A stretch of 64,000 nucleotides of DNA, from the NCBI GenBank assembly GCA_963795935.1, contig CAWCJO010000002.1:248001-312000 (forward strand), read 5' to 3'. The notes below the pieces were generated by a model. The model saw only the letters and a list, made by a program, of their open reading frames with translations, was not told the DNA's origin and made no database searches. How positions within the stretch are numbered: position 1 is the first letter of the stretch; every line of letters begins with the position of its first letter. The position numbers and the translations under genes are program-made. Shown piece after piece: positions 36,106 to 44,263 of this stretch. The DNA comes from JAICMB01 sp963795935. Lineage in GTDB: Bacteria; Acidobacteriota; Terriglobia; Bryobacterales; Bryobacteraceae.

Positions 36106-36486
36106 TCAACCGGCTGCCCACAGATAAGCGGCCACGGCCAAACCCGCGGCCGCAAGTAGAAGCGCGGCGGCGATTCCGGATCGCGACGGGCGGTCGAAGC
36201 GCCACGTCCCGCGCCGCAGGCGCGCGATCAGTCGCAGGTGATGCAGGGCCGCGGAAACGTTTACCATTACGCCCAGAACCACGAGCGCGGTTCCAAACCA
36301 TAAAGAGAGATGAGGGGACCGCCCCACGGCGCCATGGCCGACGGGCTGCAGTTCCCGCAAAAACAATCCGAATCGCGCGACCACGAAACCGAAACCCATC
36401 ATGGCGAGGCCGGTTCGAATCCAGGCCAGCAGGGTTCGCTCGGCCGCGAGATAAACTCGCGGGTCCTTTTCAGGCTGTTCCGTCAT
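36106..36486 (-). CDS. DUF202 (YidH-like) inner membrane protein
   Basis: A 126-residue protein with the DUF202 start signature: PRVYLAAERTLLAWIRTGLAMMGFGF, where the A-x-E-R-T-x-x-A-W-x-R-T block is the family hallmark. Three membrane helices are visible (about 22-42, 62-82, 104-124). Function of the family is unknown; members occur in bacterial inner membranes and yeast vacuoles. It is upstream of dtd by 6 bp and should share its promoter. Confidence 0.9.
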   Translation of the reverse strand: MTEQPEKDPRVYLAAERTLLAWIRTGLAMMGFGFVVARFGLFLRELQPVGHGAVGRSPHLSLWFGTALVVLGVMVNVSAALHHLRLIARLRRGTWRFDRPSRSGIAAALLLAAAGLAVAAYLWAAG

Positions 36487-36558
36487 GATCAGTTTAGTGT
36501 GGCGGGCCGACTAATGCCAGGTTTCATCGATCGCGTATCGCACCGCTCCGCCGAAAAC

Positions 36559-36579
36559 GACCCCACTGGGGTCATTTTT
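36559..36579 (-). terminator. Hairpin with flanking T/A runs between RraA and DUF202 genes
   Basis: GACCCC-ACT-GGGGTC (36559-36573) is a perfect 6-bp stem with a 3-base loop, flanked by AAAA on the left and TTTTT (36575-36579) on the right. On the minus strand it follows the RraA-family gene and is trailed by a T4 run, so it may end that transcript and could act in both directions. The rest of the 290-bp gap has two imperfect repeats of GCGTATCGCACCGCT (near 36531 and 36676) but no gene. Confidence 0.5.
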
Positions 36580-36778
36580 ATCACTTCCGATGGCCGGCGC
36601 GGCCATCCAGGCTTGCTTACGCGCGCGGCTCAGAAGGCGTTTCCGGGCCGCCTAGTACCAAGTCGCATAAATTGGCGTATCGCACCGCTTGCTAACGCGC
36701 GGCTCGGCAAGGGTCTCCGAGGCGCAAACCGCGAGGGAGCGGTGGACGTGAACTTTCGCGAGTAGGTACTAGCCGACA

Positions 36779-37513
36779 TTAGATCCTGCCGAACTTCGCC
36801 ACGGCCTCGCGGATCGATCGGAATTTTTCGATGAAGGGGATCATGGTGTGCTCGGTGTTGTCGAGCTCCTGCGCTTTTTTCAAGACTTCGGCCGCTTTGG
36901 CGCGCGGCACCACCGCTACTCCGTCGGCGTCGGCGACCACGATGTCATTGGGATTGACGCGGGCGCCGGCGCACGTTACGGGGATATTCGATCCCGCGAA
37001 TTTGTAGTGATTGATAGTGGTCGAGGGGACGACGCCGGTGCTGAAAACGGGGAATTGCAGTTTCCCGATCTGCGGCGTGTCGCGGATGCCGGCGTCGATC
37101 ACGGCCCCTGCTAAGCCGCGGTATTTCATGGCCGTCGCCATCAGGCCGCCGATGCCGGCGTAATCGGCGCCGTCTTCGAGCACCATGACGTACACGGCGC
37201 CGGGAGGGGCGGCGTCGATGGCGTCCAGCATGCCTTGCGAAGCGGCCGCGCCCAAACGATGCTCCTCTTTCTTCATGAGCACGGTTACGGCCGGGCCGGC
37301 GAATTTCGTCGTGAAGAGCGGACGCATGCGGTGCGACATGTAATTCTTCTGTCCGTAGAGCTGCTCCATGGCATCGGCGACGGAGGCGACCTCGACGGTT
37401 CGGAAGCCTTCCGCCAACGCGTCGCCGAAAGACGGTGGCGCCGCCGGTTGCGCGAGTACCCAGGCGGCCAGACCCAGCGCCGCGAAGCTAATTAGTGGAA
37501 TGGTTCTTTTCAT
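36779..37513 (-). CDS. RraA-family (HMG-aldolase-like) protein with N-terminal export signal
   Basis: A 244-residue protein. Residues 30-225 follow the RraA/HMG aldolase family: SVADAMEQLYGQ, FAGPAVTV, then ADYAGIGGLMATAMKYRGLAGAV and IDAGIRD containing the G-G-x-x-x-x-A and D-x-x-x-R-D substrate/metal motifs, and NPNDIVVADADGVAVVPR. Oddly for a family of cytoplasmic proteins, the first 21 residues are a hydrophobic leader (TIPLISFAALGLAAWVLA), indicating export. It overlaps the preceding S9 peptidase gene by 26 bp and is probably co-translated with it. A retro-aldol type activity on an extracellular acid is possible; regulation of RNase E is unlikely outside the cytoplasm. Confidence 0.83.
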   Translation of the reverse strand: MKRTIPLISFAALGLAAWVLAQPAAPPSFGDALAEGFRTVEVASVADAMEQLYGQKNYMSHRMRPLFTTKFAGPAVTVLMKKEEHRLGAAASQGMLDAIDAAPPGAVYVMVLEDGADYAGIGGLMATAMKYRGLAGAVIDAGIRDTPQIGKLQFPVFSTGVVPSTTINHYKFAGSNIPVTCAGARVNPNDIVVADADGVAVVPRAKAAEVLKKAQELDNTEHTMIPFIEKFRSIREAVAKFGRI

Positions 37514-39557
37514 CCTTGGTCCACTTCTCCATCCAGCCCATTACGTATTCCATCTTGGCGATGCGATGGCTGGGGTGCGCGCCGCGAATGCCGTGCGGCT
37601 CGTCGGGAATGCGTATCATCACCGCCGGAACCTTGCGGGCTTTGAGAGCGAAATAGAGCTCCTCGGTTTCGGCGATCGGGGTGCGCAAATCGGCTTCGCC
37701 GGTCAGCACCATGGTGGGCGTCTTGAAGTTCTTCGCGAAGAAAATGGGCGAGTGGGAAATGAACTGCTCCGGGTTATCCCACGGCATCGATTTCATCCAC
37801 AACGCCGCATGAATATAGCCGCCATCGGCGGTGCCCGCCTGCGTGATCCAGTTGGTCACCGGATACTGCGCCACCGCGGCAGCGAAACGATCCGTATGGC
37901 CGATAATCCAGGCGGTCAGCAGGCCGCCGCCGCTGCCGCCCGTCACGCAGAGTTTGTTCGCATCGATATAGCCCTTGGCGAGCATGGCGTCGACGCCTTT
38001 CATCAGATCCGTGTAATCGTCGCCCGGGTACTTGGTGTGAATGACATCGCCGAACTCTTCTCCGTAGCCGGTCGAGCCGCGCGGATTCACGTACAGGACG
38101 ACGTAGCCGCGCGCGGCCTGCATCTGGAATTCGTGGTTGAACTCGACGCCGTACATGGCGTGCGGCCCGCCATGAATCTCGAGCAGCAGCGGATATTTCC
38201 TGTGTGGATCGAAATCGGGAGGCTTCACGATCCAGCCTTGAATAGGGCGGCCGTCGAAGGAATCGTAGTCGATCTCTTCGACCGCGCCGAGTTTGCGGTC
38301 CTCCATCAGGCTGTCGTTCAGTTGCGTCACGCGCGAGAGGCTGGCGGGATGCGAGGCCCACAGGACGACGACATCGGGAGGCTCGGTGGACGTGGTGCGC
38401 GTCGTCGCGATGCGGCCGTTGGACGAAATCGTCAGCGGATCGTTGCCCGCGTAGGCGCTCCCCAGCCGCTGCGCGCCCGTGGTCAGTTCCTTGATCGCGC
38501 CGTCGAGCTTTGCTGAATAAACCTGAGCCGCGCCTCGATCGTCCGCTAGAAAATAGATGGCCTTCGAATCGGAGGACCAGCGTGGGCTGCGCACGTCGCG
38601 ATCGAATTTCGCCGTCAGCAATTTGGGGTTCGATCCGTCGGTATTCATAACGTACAGGTTCGTCACGTCGTAGCTTTGGAACTTCCAATCGTGGCCGAGA
38701 TAGGCGATCTTCTCGCCGTCGGGCGATGGCTCGGGATCCATGTCGGGGCCTCTACGATTGGTCAACTGCTTTACGGCGCCGTCGGCGACCGAGAAAGAAT
38801 AAATCTCCGGGCCTTCGAGCGAATAATCGGCGTCGGGGATGCGCTCGGCCGCGCACAGGATCGATTTGCCGTCGCGAGTCCAGGCAACGCCGCCTCCGCC
38901 CTGGCCGCCTCCATGGTTATAATCGCCGCTGCTGATCTGGCGCGGGCTGCCTCCCGTGGCCGGCACGATGAAGATATGCGAGTAGCCGGGGCGGATGAGG
39001 CCGGAGCCGTTGGAGCGCCAGCGCAGCTTCGTCACCACGATGGGCGGTTCGGCCCACTTGGCGTTGGCCGGCTTCTCCGGCATCTTCACGCTGAAGTCGG
39101 GCTTGGCGGGGACGCGCGCGACATACGCGATCCATTTACCGTCGGGGGACCATGCGATGGAGCCAGGCGACTCGGTGAGATTGGTGATCTCGGCTTCCTG
39201 TCCGGTATCCATCCAGCGCACCCAAATCTGCGGCTTACCGCCGCGGTTGGAGATGTAGGCGATGCGCCCGCCATCCGGGCTCCAGCGCGGCGAGCCGTCC
39301 TTGAAGTTGCCCGTCGTCAGCGGCCGCTGCCCCGCCTTGCCGTCGGCATCCGCGATCCAAATGTTGGAGTAGAAGGCATCGTTCATCTTGTCGGCCCAGG
39401 TGACGGTGTAGAGGACCGACTTTCCATCGGGGGCGATCTCGGGATCGCCGGCGTTGCGTATTTCGAAAATGTCACTGGACGTGAAGGGCTGCTTCGCGGC
39501 GAAGCCGGAAGCGGCAAACGCGGATGAGAGGAGGGTCGCGGTCAAAAGCGGTTTCAT
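37488..39557 (-). CDS. Secreted S9-family serine peptidase (DPP IV/acylaminoacyl peptidase-like)
   Basis: A 689-residue exopeptidase with a signal peptide (LLTATLLSSAFAASGFAA), an N-terminal beta-propeller built of WSPDG-type repeats (DGSPRWSPDGGRIAYISNRG; GSIAWSPDGKWIAYVAR) and a C-terminal alpha/beta hydrolase domain from about residue 420. The catalytic triad is visible: Ser in VTGGSGGGLLTAW, Asp in LTGEADLRTPI and His in PDEPHGIRG. The family cleaves short peptides, usually after Pro or acylated residues. The ATG at 39557 is the natural start. It likely works in the periplasm in peptide scavenging; the downstream RraA-like gene overlaps its end. Confidence 0.92.
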   Translation of the reverse strand: MKPLLTATLLSSAFAASGFAAKQPFTSSDIFEIRNAGDPEIAPDGKSVLYTVTWADKMNDAFYSNIWIADADGKAGQRPLTTGNFKDGSPRWSPDGGRIAYISNRGGKPQIWVRWMDTGQEAEITNLTESPGSIAWSPDGKWIAYVARVPAKPDFSVKMPEKPANAKWAEPPIVVTKLRWRSNGSGLIRPGYSHIFIVPATGGSPRQISSGDYNHGGGQGGGGVAWTRDGKSILCAAERIPDADYSLEGPEIYSFSVADGAVKQLTNRRGPDMDPEPSPDGEKIAYLGHDWKFQSYDVTNLYVMNTDGSNPKLLTAKFDRDVRSPRWSSDSKAIYFLADDRGAAQVYSAKLDGAIKELTTGAQRLGSAYAGNDPLTISSNGRIATTRTTSTEPPDVVVLWASHPASLSRVTQLNDSLMEDRKLGAVEEIDYDSFDGRPIQGWIVKPPDFDPHRKYPLLLEIHGGPHAMYGVEFNHEFQMQAARGYVVLYVNPRGSTGYGEEFGDVIHTKYPGDDYTDLMKGVDAMLAKGYIDANKLCVTGGSGGGLLTAWIIGHTDRFAAAVAQYPVTNWITQAGTADGGYIHAALWMKSMPWDNPEQFISHSPIFFAKNFKTPTMVLTGEADLRTPIAETEELYFALKARKVPAVMIRIPDEPHGIRGAHPSHRIAKMEYVMGWMEKWTKDEKNHSTN

Positions 39558-39643
39558 GTTGCCTGCCTGGAAGATTAGTATATTCCAGGGTGTACCGTGG
39601 ATTCACAAGGCAAGCCAATGCCGATCGGAAAAGCGCCGGAGGG

Positions 39644-40042
39644 ATGATGCCGGGCGGCGGAGACGATTTGGCGCGGACGGTAGAGGCAATGAGGCCGATG
39701 GTTCCGGCCAAGGATTTCGAAATCAGCAAGCGCTTTTATGAAGAGCTCGGCTTTCGCCCGCAAATCCTGAGCGGCGGACTCGTCGAGATGCGCCTGGGCG
39801 CATACTCCTTCCTTCTCCAAAACTATTATGTCGAGCAGTGGGCAAATAATTTTGTGATGCACATGCGCGTCTCGGATGTGAACCTGTGGTGGGAGCGCAT
39901 TGTTTCGCTGCATCTACCGGATCGCTACGGGATCAAGATGAAAGCGCCACACCTGGAAAGCTGGGGGTCGGTTGCGGATATTGTGGATCCATCCGGAGTG
40001 CTCTGGAGAATCGCGGAGCCTCTCGCCTCGAATCCAAAATGA
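39644..40042 (+). CDS. VOC/glyoxalase-superfamily protein
   Basis: A small VOC-fold protein. The frame is open from 39524, but the start is more likely the ATG pair at 39644/39647 (GGAGGG just before) or the ATG at 39689 (AGAGG five bases upstream), after which MVPAKDFEISKRFYEELGFRP gives the standard first beta-alpha-beta unit. The second unit holds NFVMHMRVSDVNLWWERI and ends with DIVDPSGVLWRIAEPL. Only one conserved His and one Glu stand out, so metal-dependent lyase activity is uncertain; many such proteins bind small molecules or act in resistance. It stands between two minus-strand genes. Confidence 0.82.
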   Translation: MMPGGGDDLARTVEAMRPMVPAKDFEISKRFYEELGFRPQILSGGLVEMRLGAYSFLLQNYYVEQWANNFVMHMRVSDVNLWWERIVSLHLPDRYGIKMKAPHLESWGSVADIVDPSGVLWRIAEPLASNPK

Positions 40043-40067
40043 GGCCGCGGCCCGATTGCCCTCGATT

Positions 40068-41000
40068 CTAGTGAATCCACTTGTCGTATAGCGCGCCGAT
40101 GTGCGCCGACTCGGCGTCGCCGGGATGAATCACCACGCGCCAGCGGAAGCGCATGGACTGCCCCGGGTCGAGCGTGATTTTGCTTTCGGGCTGCGAGGGA
40201 TCGAAGGCGTGGCGGCCGAAGGGGTCGAGCGCAAATAAGCCGTAATCGCGCGAATGCCAGTAAACCGGATGGCCGGGGTTCTTGGGGGAGTCGAAAATAG
40301 CGACCCCGACTTGTTCGCCGTCCAGCGCGCCGGAGTAATCGACCCAGTTCGAGCGCTTGCCCCAGACCTCCTTCATGCCCTGCTTGCCCTCGGCGTTCAC
40401 CATGTGGCCGGTTTTCTTTTCCGACAACGGATCGGCGAGGCGGATGGCGAAAGCGCCCTCTTTGGTATCGCCGAACGCAACCTTTTCGGAGCCGGCGGTC
40501 AACGTCGTGTCGAAGTCGATGACGCGGTCTTCGGGCGGGGAGGCATGGAATGTCATGACGCGCTTTTCGTGGAGCAGGACGTTGCCGTCCGGGGCGGTCC
40601 AGTCGATGTCGGCCGTGAGCGTGCCGGCCTTAGATCCGTCCTTGAAGGATGTCTTCGCGACAACCTGCTTGCCGATATGCGGATCTTTCGCCGCATACGA
40701 CGGATCGTTGGCCCAGAATTTGACGCCGTTCACTTCGTCGTAAGAGAACCACAGCCCGCGGTGGTGCAGATGGTCGTGGGACTCGCCCGTGTTCTGTTCC
40801 TGGGGCCAGCGGCGCGTGATGTTTTTTCCGTCGGCGGTCAGCAGCGGATAAAGATACGGCTTGTTGGCTTCGACTCCGGGGTGGAAGGTGGTGAACGGTT
40901 TTCCGTCCACCTGAACGGAAATATCGCCGTTGGCGTCCTTGGCGAAGCGGACCTGGGCGGTGAGGGAGGCGGCGAGGGAAAGCAGCCACAATAGTTTCAT
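40068..41000 (-). CDS. Secreted PmoA-family (DUF6807) protein
   Basis: A 310-residue protein with a short signal peptide (KLLWLLSLAASLTAQ). The chain matches the PmoA-family pattern of acidobacteria and planctomycetes: KPYLYPLLTADGKNITRRWP, ESHDHLHHRGLWFSYDEVNG with a cluster of four histidines, and GVAIFDSPKNPGHPVYWHSRDYGLFALDPFG. The name derives from a remote database label; nothing suggests methane oxidation. The His cluster could bind a metal or sugar; the beta-rich sequence suggests a carbohydrate-active or binding protein. It is divergent from tatA. Confidence 0.8.
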   Translation of the reverse strand: MKLLWLLSLAASLTAQVRFAKDANGDISVQVDGKPFTTFHPGVEANKPYLYPLLTADGKNITRRWPQEQNTGESHDHLHHRGLWFSYDEVNGVKFWANDPSYAAKDPHIGKQVVAKTSFKDGSKAGTLTADIDWTAPDGNVLLHEKRVMTFHASPPEDRVIDFDTTLTAGSEKVAFGDTKEGAFAIRLADPLSEKKTGHMVNAEGKQGMKEVWGKRSNWVDYSGALDGEQVGVAIFDSPKNPGHPVYWHSRDYGLFALDPFGRHAFDPSQPESKITLDPGQSMRFRWRVVIHPGDAESAHIGALYDKWIH

Positions 41001-41078
41001 TTGGTTTGATTAAAGCACAGGACTCCAGGCCGCCGCCCCGGGCGCCTGTTATCATAGTAGAGTCTGGAGGTTTACTAA

Positions 41079-41615
41079 ATGGGTCCCGTGGGTGTGCAGG
41101 AGATGATCGTCATTTTCCTGGTCGCCCTTGTTCTCTTCGGCCCGAAGAAGTTGCCGGAGTTGGGCAGGACGATCGGTAAAGCGATCACGGAGTTTCGCCG
41201 CGCGCAGAGCGAGCTCAAAGCCACGTTCGATCACCACATGAAGGAGCTGGAGAAAGAGAACGAGTCGATTAAGGAAGTCACGCGCAGTTACACGAACGAG
41301 ATCAACAATAGTTATTACGACTCGAACTCGAACCAGTACGACTCGCCCTATTACGATTCGAACGATGGATCGTACGACTATAATTCACAGCCAGCCGAAT
41401 CAAATCCAACTACTGTAGGCGTACCCGCAATTCAGGGCGCCGAATCCACCGCCTCGCACGAGGTCAACGGCACTGGGACGGTTCCGAGGACTACATCCTC
41501 GGAGTCGGGTAATGTCGTCGCGGAGCATCACGGAGCGTCCGAAGCGCTTCCGGAGCAGCATCCCGCGGCGTCCAATCCGAAAGCCCACCCGGAGCCGGAG
41601 TCTGCTCTAAGCTAA
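41079..41615 (+). CDS. Sec-independent translocase subunit TatA/TatB with low-complexity tail
   Basis: A 178-residue TatA/B protein. The N-terminal helix (MIVIFLVALVLFG) is followed by the hinge PKKLPELGRTIGKAITEFRRA and an amphipathic helix, all typical. After residue 65 the chain becomes a long Asn/Ser/Asp/Tyr-rich tail (YYDSNSNQYDSPYYDSNDG) and then a Thr/Ser/Pro-rich end, roughly twice the usual TatA length and unrelated to known TatB tails. GGAGG lies 8 bases before the ATG. It precedes tatC, so together they supply the twin-arginine export route that the DUF1501 signal in this window would use. Confidence 0.9.
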   Translation: MGPVGVQEMIVIFLVALVLFGPKKLPELGRTIGKAITEFRRAQSELKATFDHHMKELEKENESIKEVTRSYTNEINNSYYDSNSNQYDSPYYDSNDGSYDYNSQPAESNPTTVGVPAIQGAESTASHEVNGTGTVPRTTSSESGNVVAEHHGASEALPEQHPAASNPKAHPEPESALS

Positions 41616-41641
41616 GCGGGTCCAGCAATAAAGAATCGGAC

Positions 41642-42760
41642 ATGAACGAGGACAACGCGGGAGGTCTGCCTCCCAACGGTAACAAGCCGTCCACGCCTAC
41701 TGCCGAAGTGGCTCCGCCGCCCGAGGCCGGCTACGACCCGTATGGCGCGGCCAGCTCGTCCGGCTCGGCCGAATCGACTGCCGCCGCCAGCACCGCCGTT
41801 GTAGTCGCGACGGCGGGCGGCAAAAAACCTCCCGCCAGCCCTCCTCCCACGCCGCCCGATGAAGACGACGATGAATCGGGCATGCTCCGCATGTCTTTCA
41901 TGGAACACCTGGAGGAGCTGCGCTCGCGCATCATCAAGTGCCTGTGGGGAATCGGCGTTGCTTTTCTCGCGAGCCTCATTTTTGCCAACGAGCTTTGGGA
42001 AGTTGTCAGCCAGCCGGCGGTGGAGGCCCTGAAGTACCTGCACGTGGTTCCGCCGCGCCTCGCGATGATCACCCCCATGGAGAGTTTCTCCATCATCTGG
42101 GTGAAGCTGCCGGTTCTCTGCTCTATTTTTCTGGCGTCGCCGTGGATCGTCTATCAGGTTTGGGCGTTCATCTCACCGGGCCTGTACAAGCGCGAGCGCC
42201 GCTTGGCCGCGCCTTTCATCCTGAGCACCGCCGGACTGTTCATCGGGGGCGGCCTGTTCGCTTATTTTCTGGCGTTCCGCTACGGGCTGACGTTCCTGCT
42301 GGGCATCGGCATGAGCAACAACGTGCAGCCGGTCGTCACCATCACGGAATATTTCGATCTCTTCGTCAACGTGACGCTGGGCGTCGGGCTGGTGTTCGAG
42401 ATGCCGGTCGTCATTTTCCTTTTGACGCTGCTGCGCCTGGCCTCGCCGCGCTTCCTGCTGCGGCATTCGCGTTACGCCATTCTGTGCATCGTAATTATCG
42501 CCGCCATCGTCACCCCCACGCCCGACGTGTTCAACCTGATGATGTTCGCGATTCCGATGTGCCTGCTGTACTTCGTCGGAGTCTTCGCGGGCTACTTGCT
42601 GGTGATGAAGCGGGAGGGGTTGAAGTTCCCCTGGGGCAAGGCGCTGCTGATTGTCGGCCTCGTCGCGCTGGCCGCCGCGGCCGCCACGTACCTCGCCATC
42701 GGACATTATCACTATCACGGGCTGCATTTCATCGGTCGCTGGCCTTTCATGACGAAATAA
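41642..42760 (+). CDS. tatC: Sec-independent translocase subunit TatC with N-terminal extension
   Basis: A 372-residue TatC. The conserved core starts near residue 85 with MSFMEHLEELRSRI, followed by six membrane helices, including SFSIIWVKLPVLCSIFLASP and the P-x-x-x-Y-Q-x-W segment SPWIVYQVWAFISPGLYKRERR, and VTPTPDVFNLMMFAIP near the end. TatC recognises the twin-arginine signal. The first 80 residues are a Pro/Ala/Ser-rich acidic segment, absent from ordinary TatC (about 250 residues), and predicted to be disordered in the cytoplasm. It starts 26 bp after tatA and is the only other Tat gene here. Confidence 0.95.
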   Translation: MNEDNAGGLPPNGNKPSTPTAEVAPPPEAGYDPYGAASSSGSAESTAAASTAVVVATAGGKKPPASPPPTPPDEDDDESGMLRMSFMEHLEELRSRIIKCLWGIGVAFLASLIFANELWEVVSQPAVEALKYLHVVPPRLAMITPMESFSIIWVKLPVLCSIFLASPWIVYQVWAFISPGLYKRERRLAAPFILSTAGLFIGGGLFAYFLAFRYGLTFLLGIGMSNNVQPVVTITEYFDLFVNVTLGVGLVFEMPVVIFLLTLLRLASPRFLLRHSRYAILCIVIIAAIVTPTPDVFNLMMFAIPMCLLYFVGVFAGYLLVMKREGLKFPWGKALLIVGLVALAAAAATYLAIGHYHYHGLHFIGRWPFMTK

Positions 42761-43093
42761 GTGCGGCCTACCGCTGCCGGCGCCCGGTCCACCCGGGGGG
42801 ACAGAGTTATCGCCGTTGTTCGCGCCGAAAAAGAGTTTGAAAACTGGTTCATCGCGAGCGCCGAAGCGCTGCGGGGAGTGAAAGGTCTTGCGGCCGATTT
42901 GAAATGTCCCGACGCTCCCGATGCCATTCGTGGCGCGAAGGAGTGGCTGAGCGGGAAGATGCCCGAACCGTACTCGGCTGTTCGTCATCAACCGAGTTTC
43001 GCCGCCCGAATGGATATACAGGAAGGCCGCCGGGCGGCATCGTTCGATAAATTTTATCGCGAGGTAACGCGATTGTTGCTGGCCAATCCATAA
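42761..43093 (+). CDS. Hypothetical soluble protein after tatC
   Basis: A 110-residue frame starting with GTG immediately after the tatC stop, so translation would be by re-initiation. The first 15 residues look non-protein-like, so a later start such as the GTG giving VIAVVRAEKEFENWFIASAEALRGV is possible. The body is helical and polar (DAPDAIRGAKEWLSGKMPEPY; SFDKFYREVTRLLLA). No family is recognised; its position suggests a link with the Tat genes but nothing in the sequence proves it. Confidence 0.55.
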   Translation: MRPTAAGARSTRGDRVIAVVRAEKEFENWFIASAEALRGVKGLAADLKCPDAPDAIRGAKEWLSGKMPEPYSAVRHQPSFAARMDIQEGRRAASFDKFYREVTRLLLANP

Positions 43094-43116
43094 AAAACCG
43101 GCGGACCTCGGGCCGG
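43092..43116 (-). terminator. Intrinsic terminator after the K+ channel-like gene
   Basis: On the minus strand GCCGG-(loop)-CCGGC (stem arms 43098-43102 and 43112-43116) is followed by six T residues (complement of AAAAAA at 43092-43097), 23 bp after the channel gene's stop. It slightly overlaps the convergent hypothetical gene's stop codon. Confidence 0.6.
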
Positions 43117-43138
43117 CATTCCGGAATCGGACCGCGTC

Positions 43139-44149
43139 CTACTTGCGGGCGGTGAGCCGGTCCTCCAGTTCCTGCAGGTGCGGTTGTTCTCCCATGACAA
43201 TCAGAAAATCGCCCGCGCGGATTTCGGTCTCGGCGGGAGGATTGAAAGCCATTTGGCCGTCGGGTTTCCGGATGGCGAGCACGATAATGCCGAGCTCGCG
43301 CCGGATCTGCAGCTCGCGCAACGTTTTGCCGGCAAATTCCGCCGCCTGCGCCACTTGCACTTGCTCGATGGCGACGTCGAGGCCGATGTTCTTGATCGTG
43401 AAATCGAGAAACCGCGAGACATGCGGACGCAGCAGGGCCTGCGCGAGCCGAAGTCCCGCGACGGTATACGGCGCAAAGACGGTATCGGCTCCGGCGCGGC
43501 GCAATTTCTCTTCGGCATCCTCTTCGGCCGCGCGCGTCACAACGGTCAGGTTCGGATTGAGGTTCTTGGCGGAGAGGATCACGAACAGGTTGTCGGCGTC
43601 GGTGGCGAGGGCGGAGATGAGACCTCGGGCGCGCCCCACGCCGGCCTCGCGGAGGGTTTCATCGCGGGTCGAATCCGCAAGGACCGCCAGCATGCCGGAA
43701 TGAATGGCCCTCTGAACGCGATCCTCCGAGCGGTCGATAACCAGAAAGGGAACGCGGGCGCGCTGCAGCTCGAACGAGGCGTTGCGGCCGACCCGTCCGA
43801 AGCCGCACACAATGAAATGGTTCTGCATTTTGCCGATCATGCGTTTTGTCCTGCGCGTATCGAGCGGATCGCGCAGCTCCATATCGATGATAGTTTGCGT
43901 GATGGCGCCGACCGAGAGGAACATCGCGATGACGCCGAACAGGATCAGAAATGAATTGAAGATCTTCCCGGCATGACTCAAGGGACGCAGTTGCTCACCG
44001 CCGAGCGTGGTGATGGTGGTGAGGGTGAGGTAGTAGGCATCGAAAAACGAGTAGTCTTCGATGATGTGAAAGCCCACGGTTCCGATTAGAATCGTGAGCG
44101 CGAGCAATGCGGCGACGAAGACAATGCGGCGGGCGAGGCGGCGATCCAT
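43139..44149 (-). CDS. Two-helix potassium channel-like protein with TrkA-N and TrkA-C domains
   Basis: A 336-residue protein of the MthK/Kch type. Helix 1 lies near residues 8-30; the pore loop and helix 2 lie near 38-88, then a Rossmann-fold TrkA-N domain (NHFIVCGFGRVGRNASFELQ, VIDRSED) and a TrkA-C domain near 255-336 (ELGIIVLAIRKPDGQM, GDFLIVMGE). These RCK domains gate channels in response to ligands. The selectivity filter is unusual: TLTTITTLGGEQL replaces the canonical T-V-G-Y-G-D, so the Tyr of G-Y-G is lost. It may be a weakly selective or non-conducting sensor. Single gene with its own terminator. Confidence 0.87.
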   Translation of the reverse strand: MDRRLARRIVFVAALLALTILIGTVGFHIIEDYSFFDAYYLTLTTITTLGGEQLRPLSHAGKIFNSFLILFGVIAMFLSVGAITQTIIDMELRDPLDTRRTKRMIGKMQNHFIVCGFGRVGRNASFELQRARVPFLVIDRSEDRVQRAIHSGMLAVLADSTRDETLREAGVGRARGLISALATDADNLFVILSAKNLNPNLTVVTRAAEEDAEEKLRRAGADTVFAPYTVAGLRLAQALLRPHVSRFLDFTIKNIGLDVAIEQVQVAQAAEFAGKTLRELQIRRELGIIVLAIRKPDGQMAFNPPAETEIRAGDFLIVMGEQPHLQELEDRLTARK

Positions 44150-44192
44150 GCGCCTATCCAGTATATTTGCGTCCTAAAGGGGCGTTGGTTGG

Positions 44193-44242
44193 GAGAAAAA
44201 GAAAAACCGGGCGGCGCCGGATGGGGGCGCACGCCCGGTTTT
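44193..44242 (-). terminator. Strong intrinsic terminator after the Tyr/Gly-rich gene
   Basis: On the minus strand AAAACCGGGCG (44242-44232) pairs perfectly with CGCCCGGTTTT (44213-44203), an 11-bp stem with an 18-base loop, followed by a T-rich run TTTCTTTTTCTCCC. It lies 21 bp after the Tyr/Gly-rich gene's stop and 53 bp before the channel gene's start, insulating the two. Confidence 0.8.
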
Positions 44243-44263
44243 GAAGGAATTCGCGATGCGGCG

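Noticed and set aside
40068..41000. Methane monooxygenase subunit suggested by the PmoA-family name
   Set aside because: The protein is soluble and exported, has no membrane helices of particulate monooxygenase, and no pmoB/pmoC genes are nearby.
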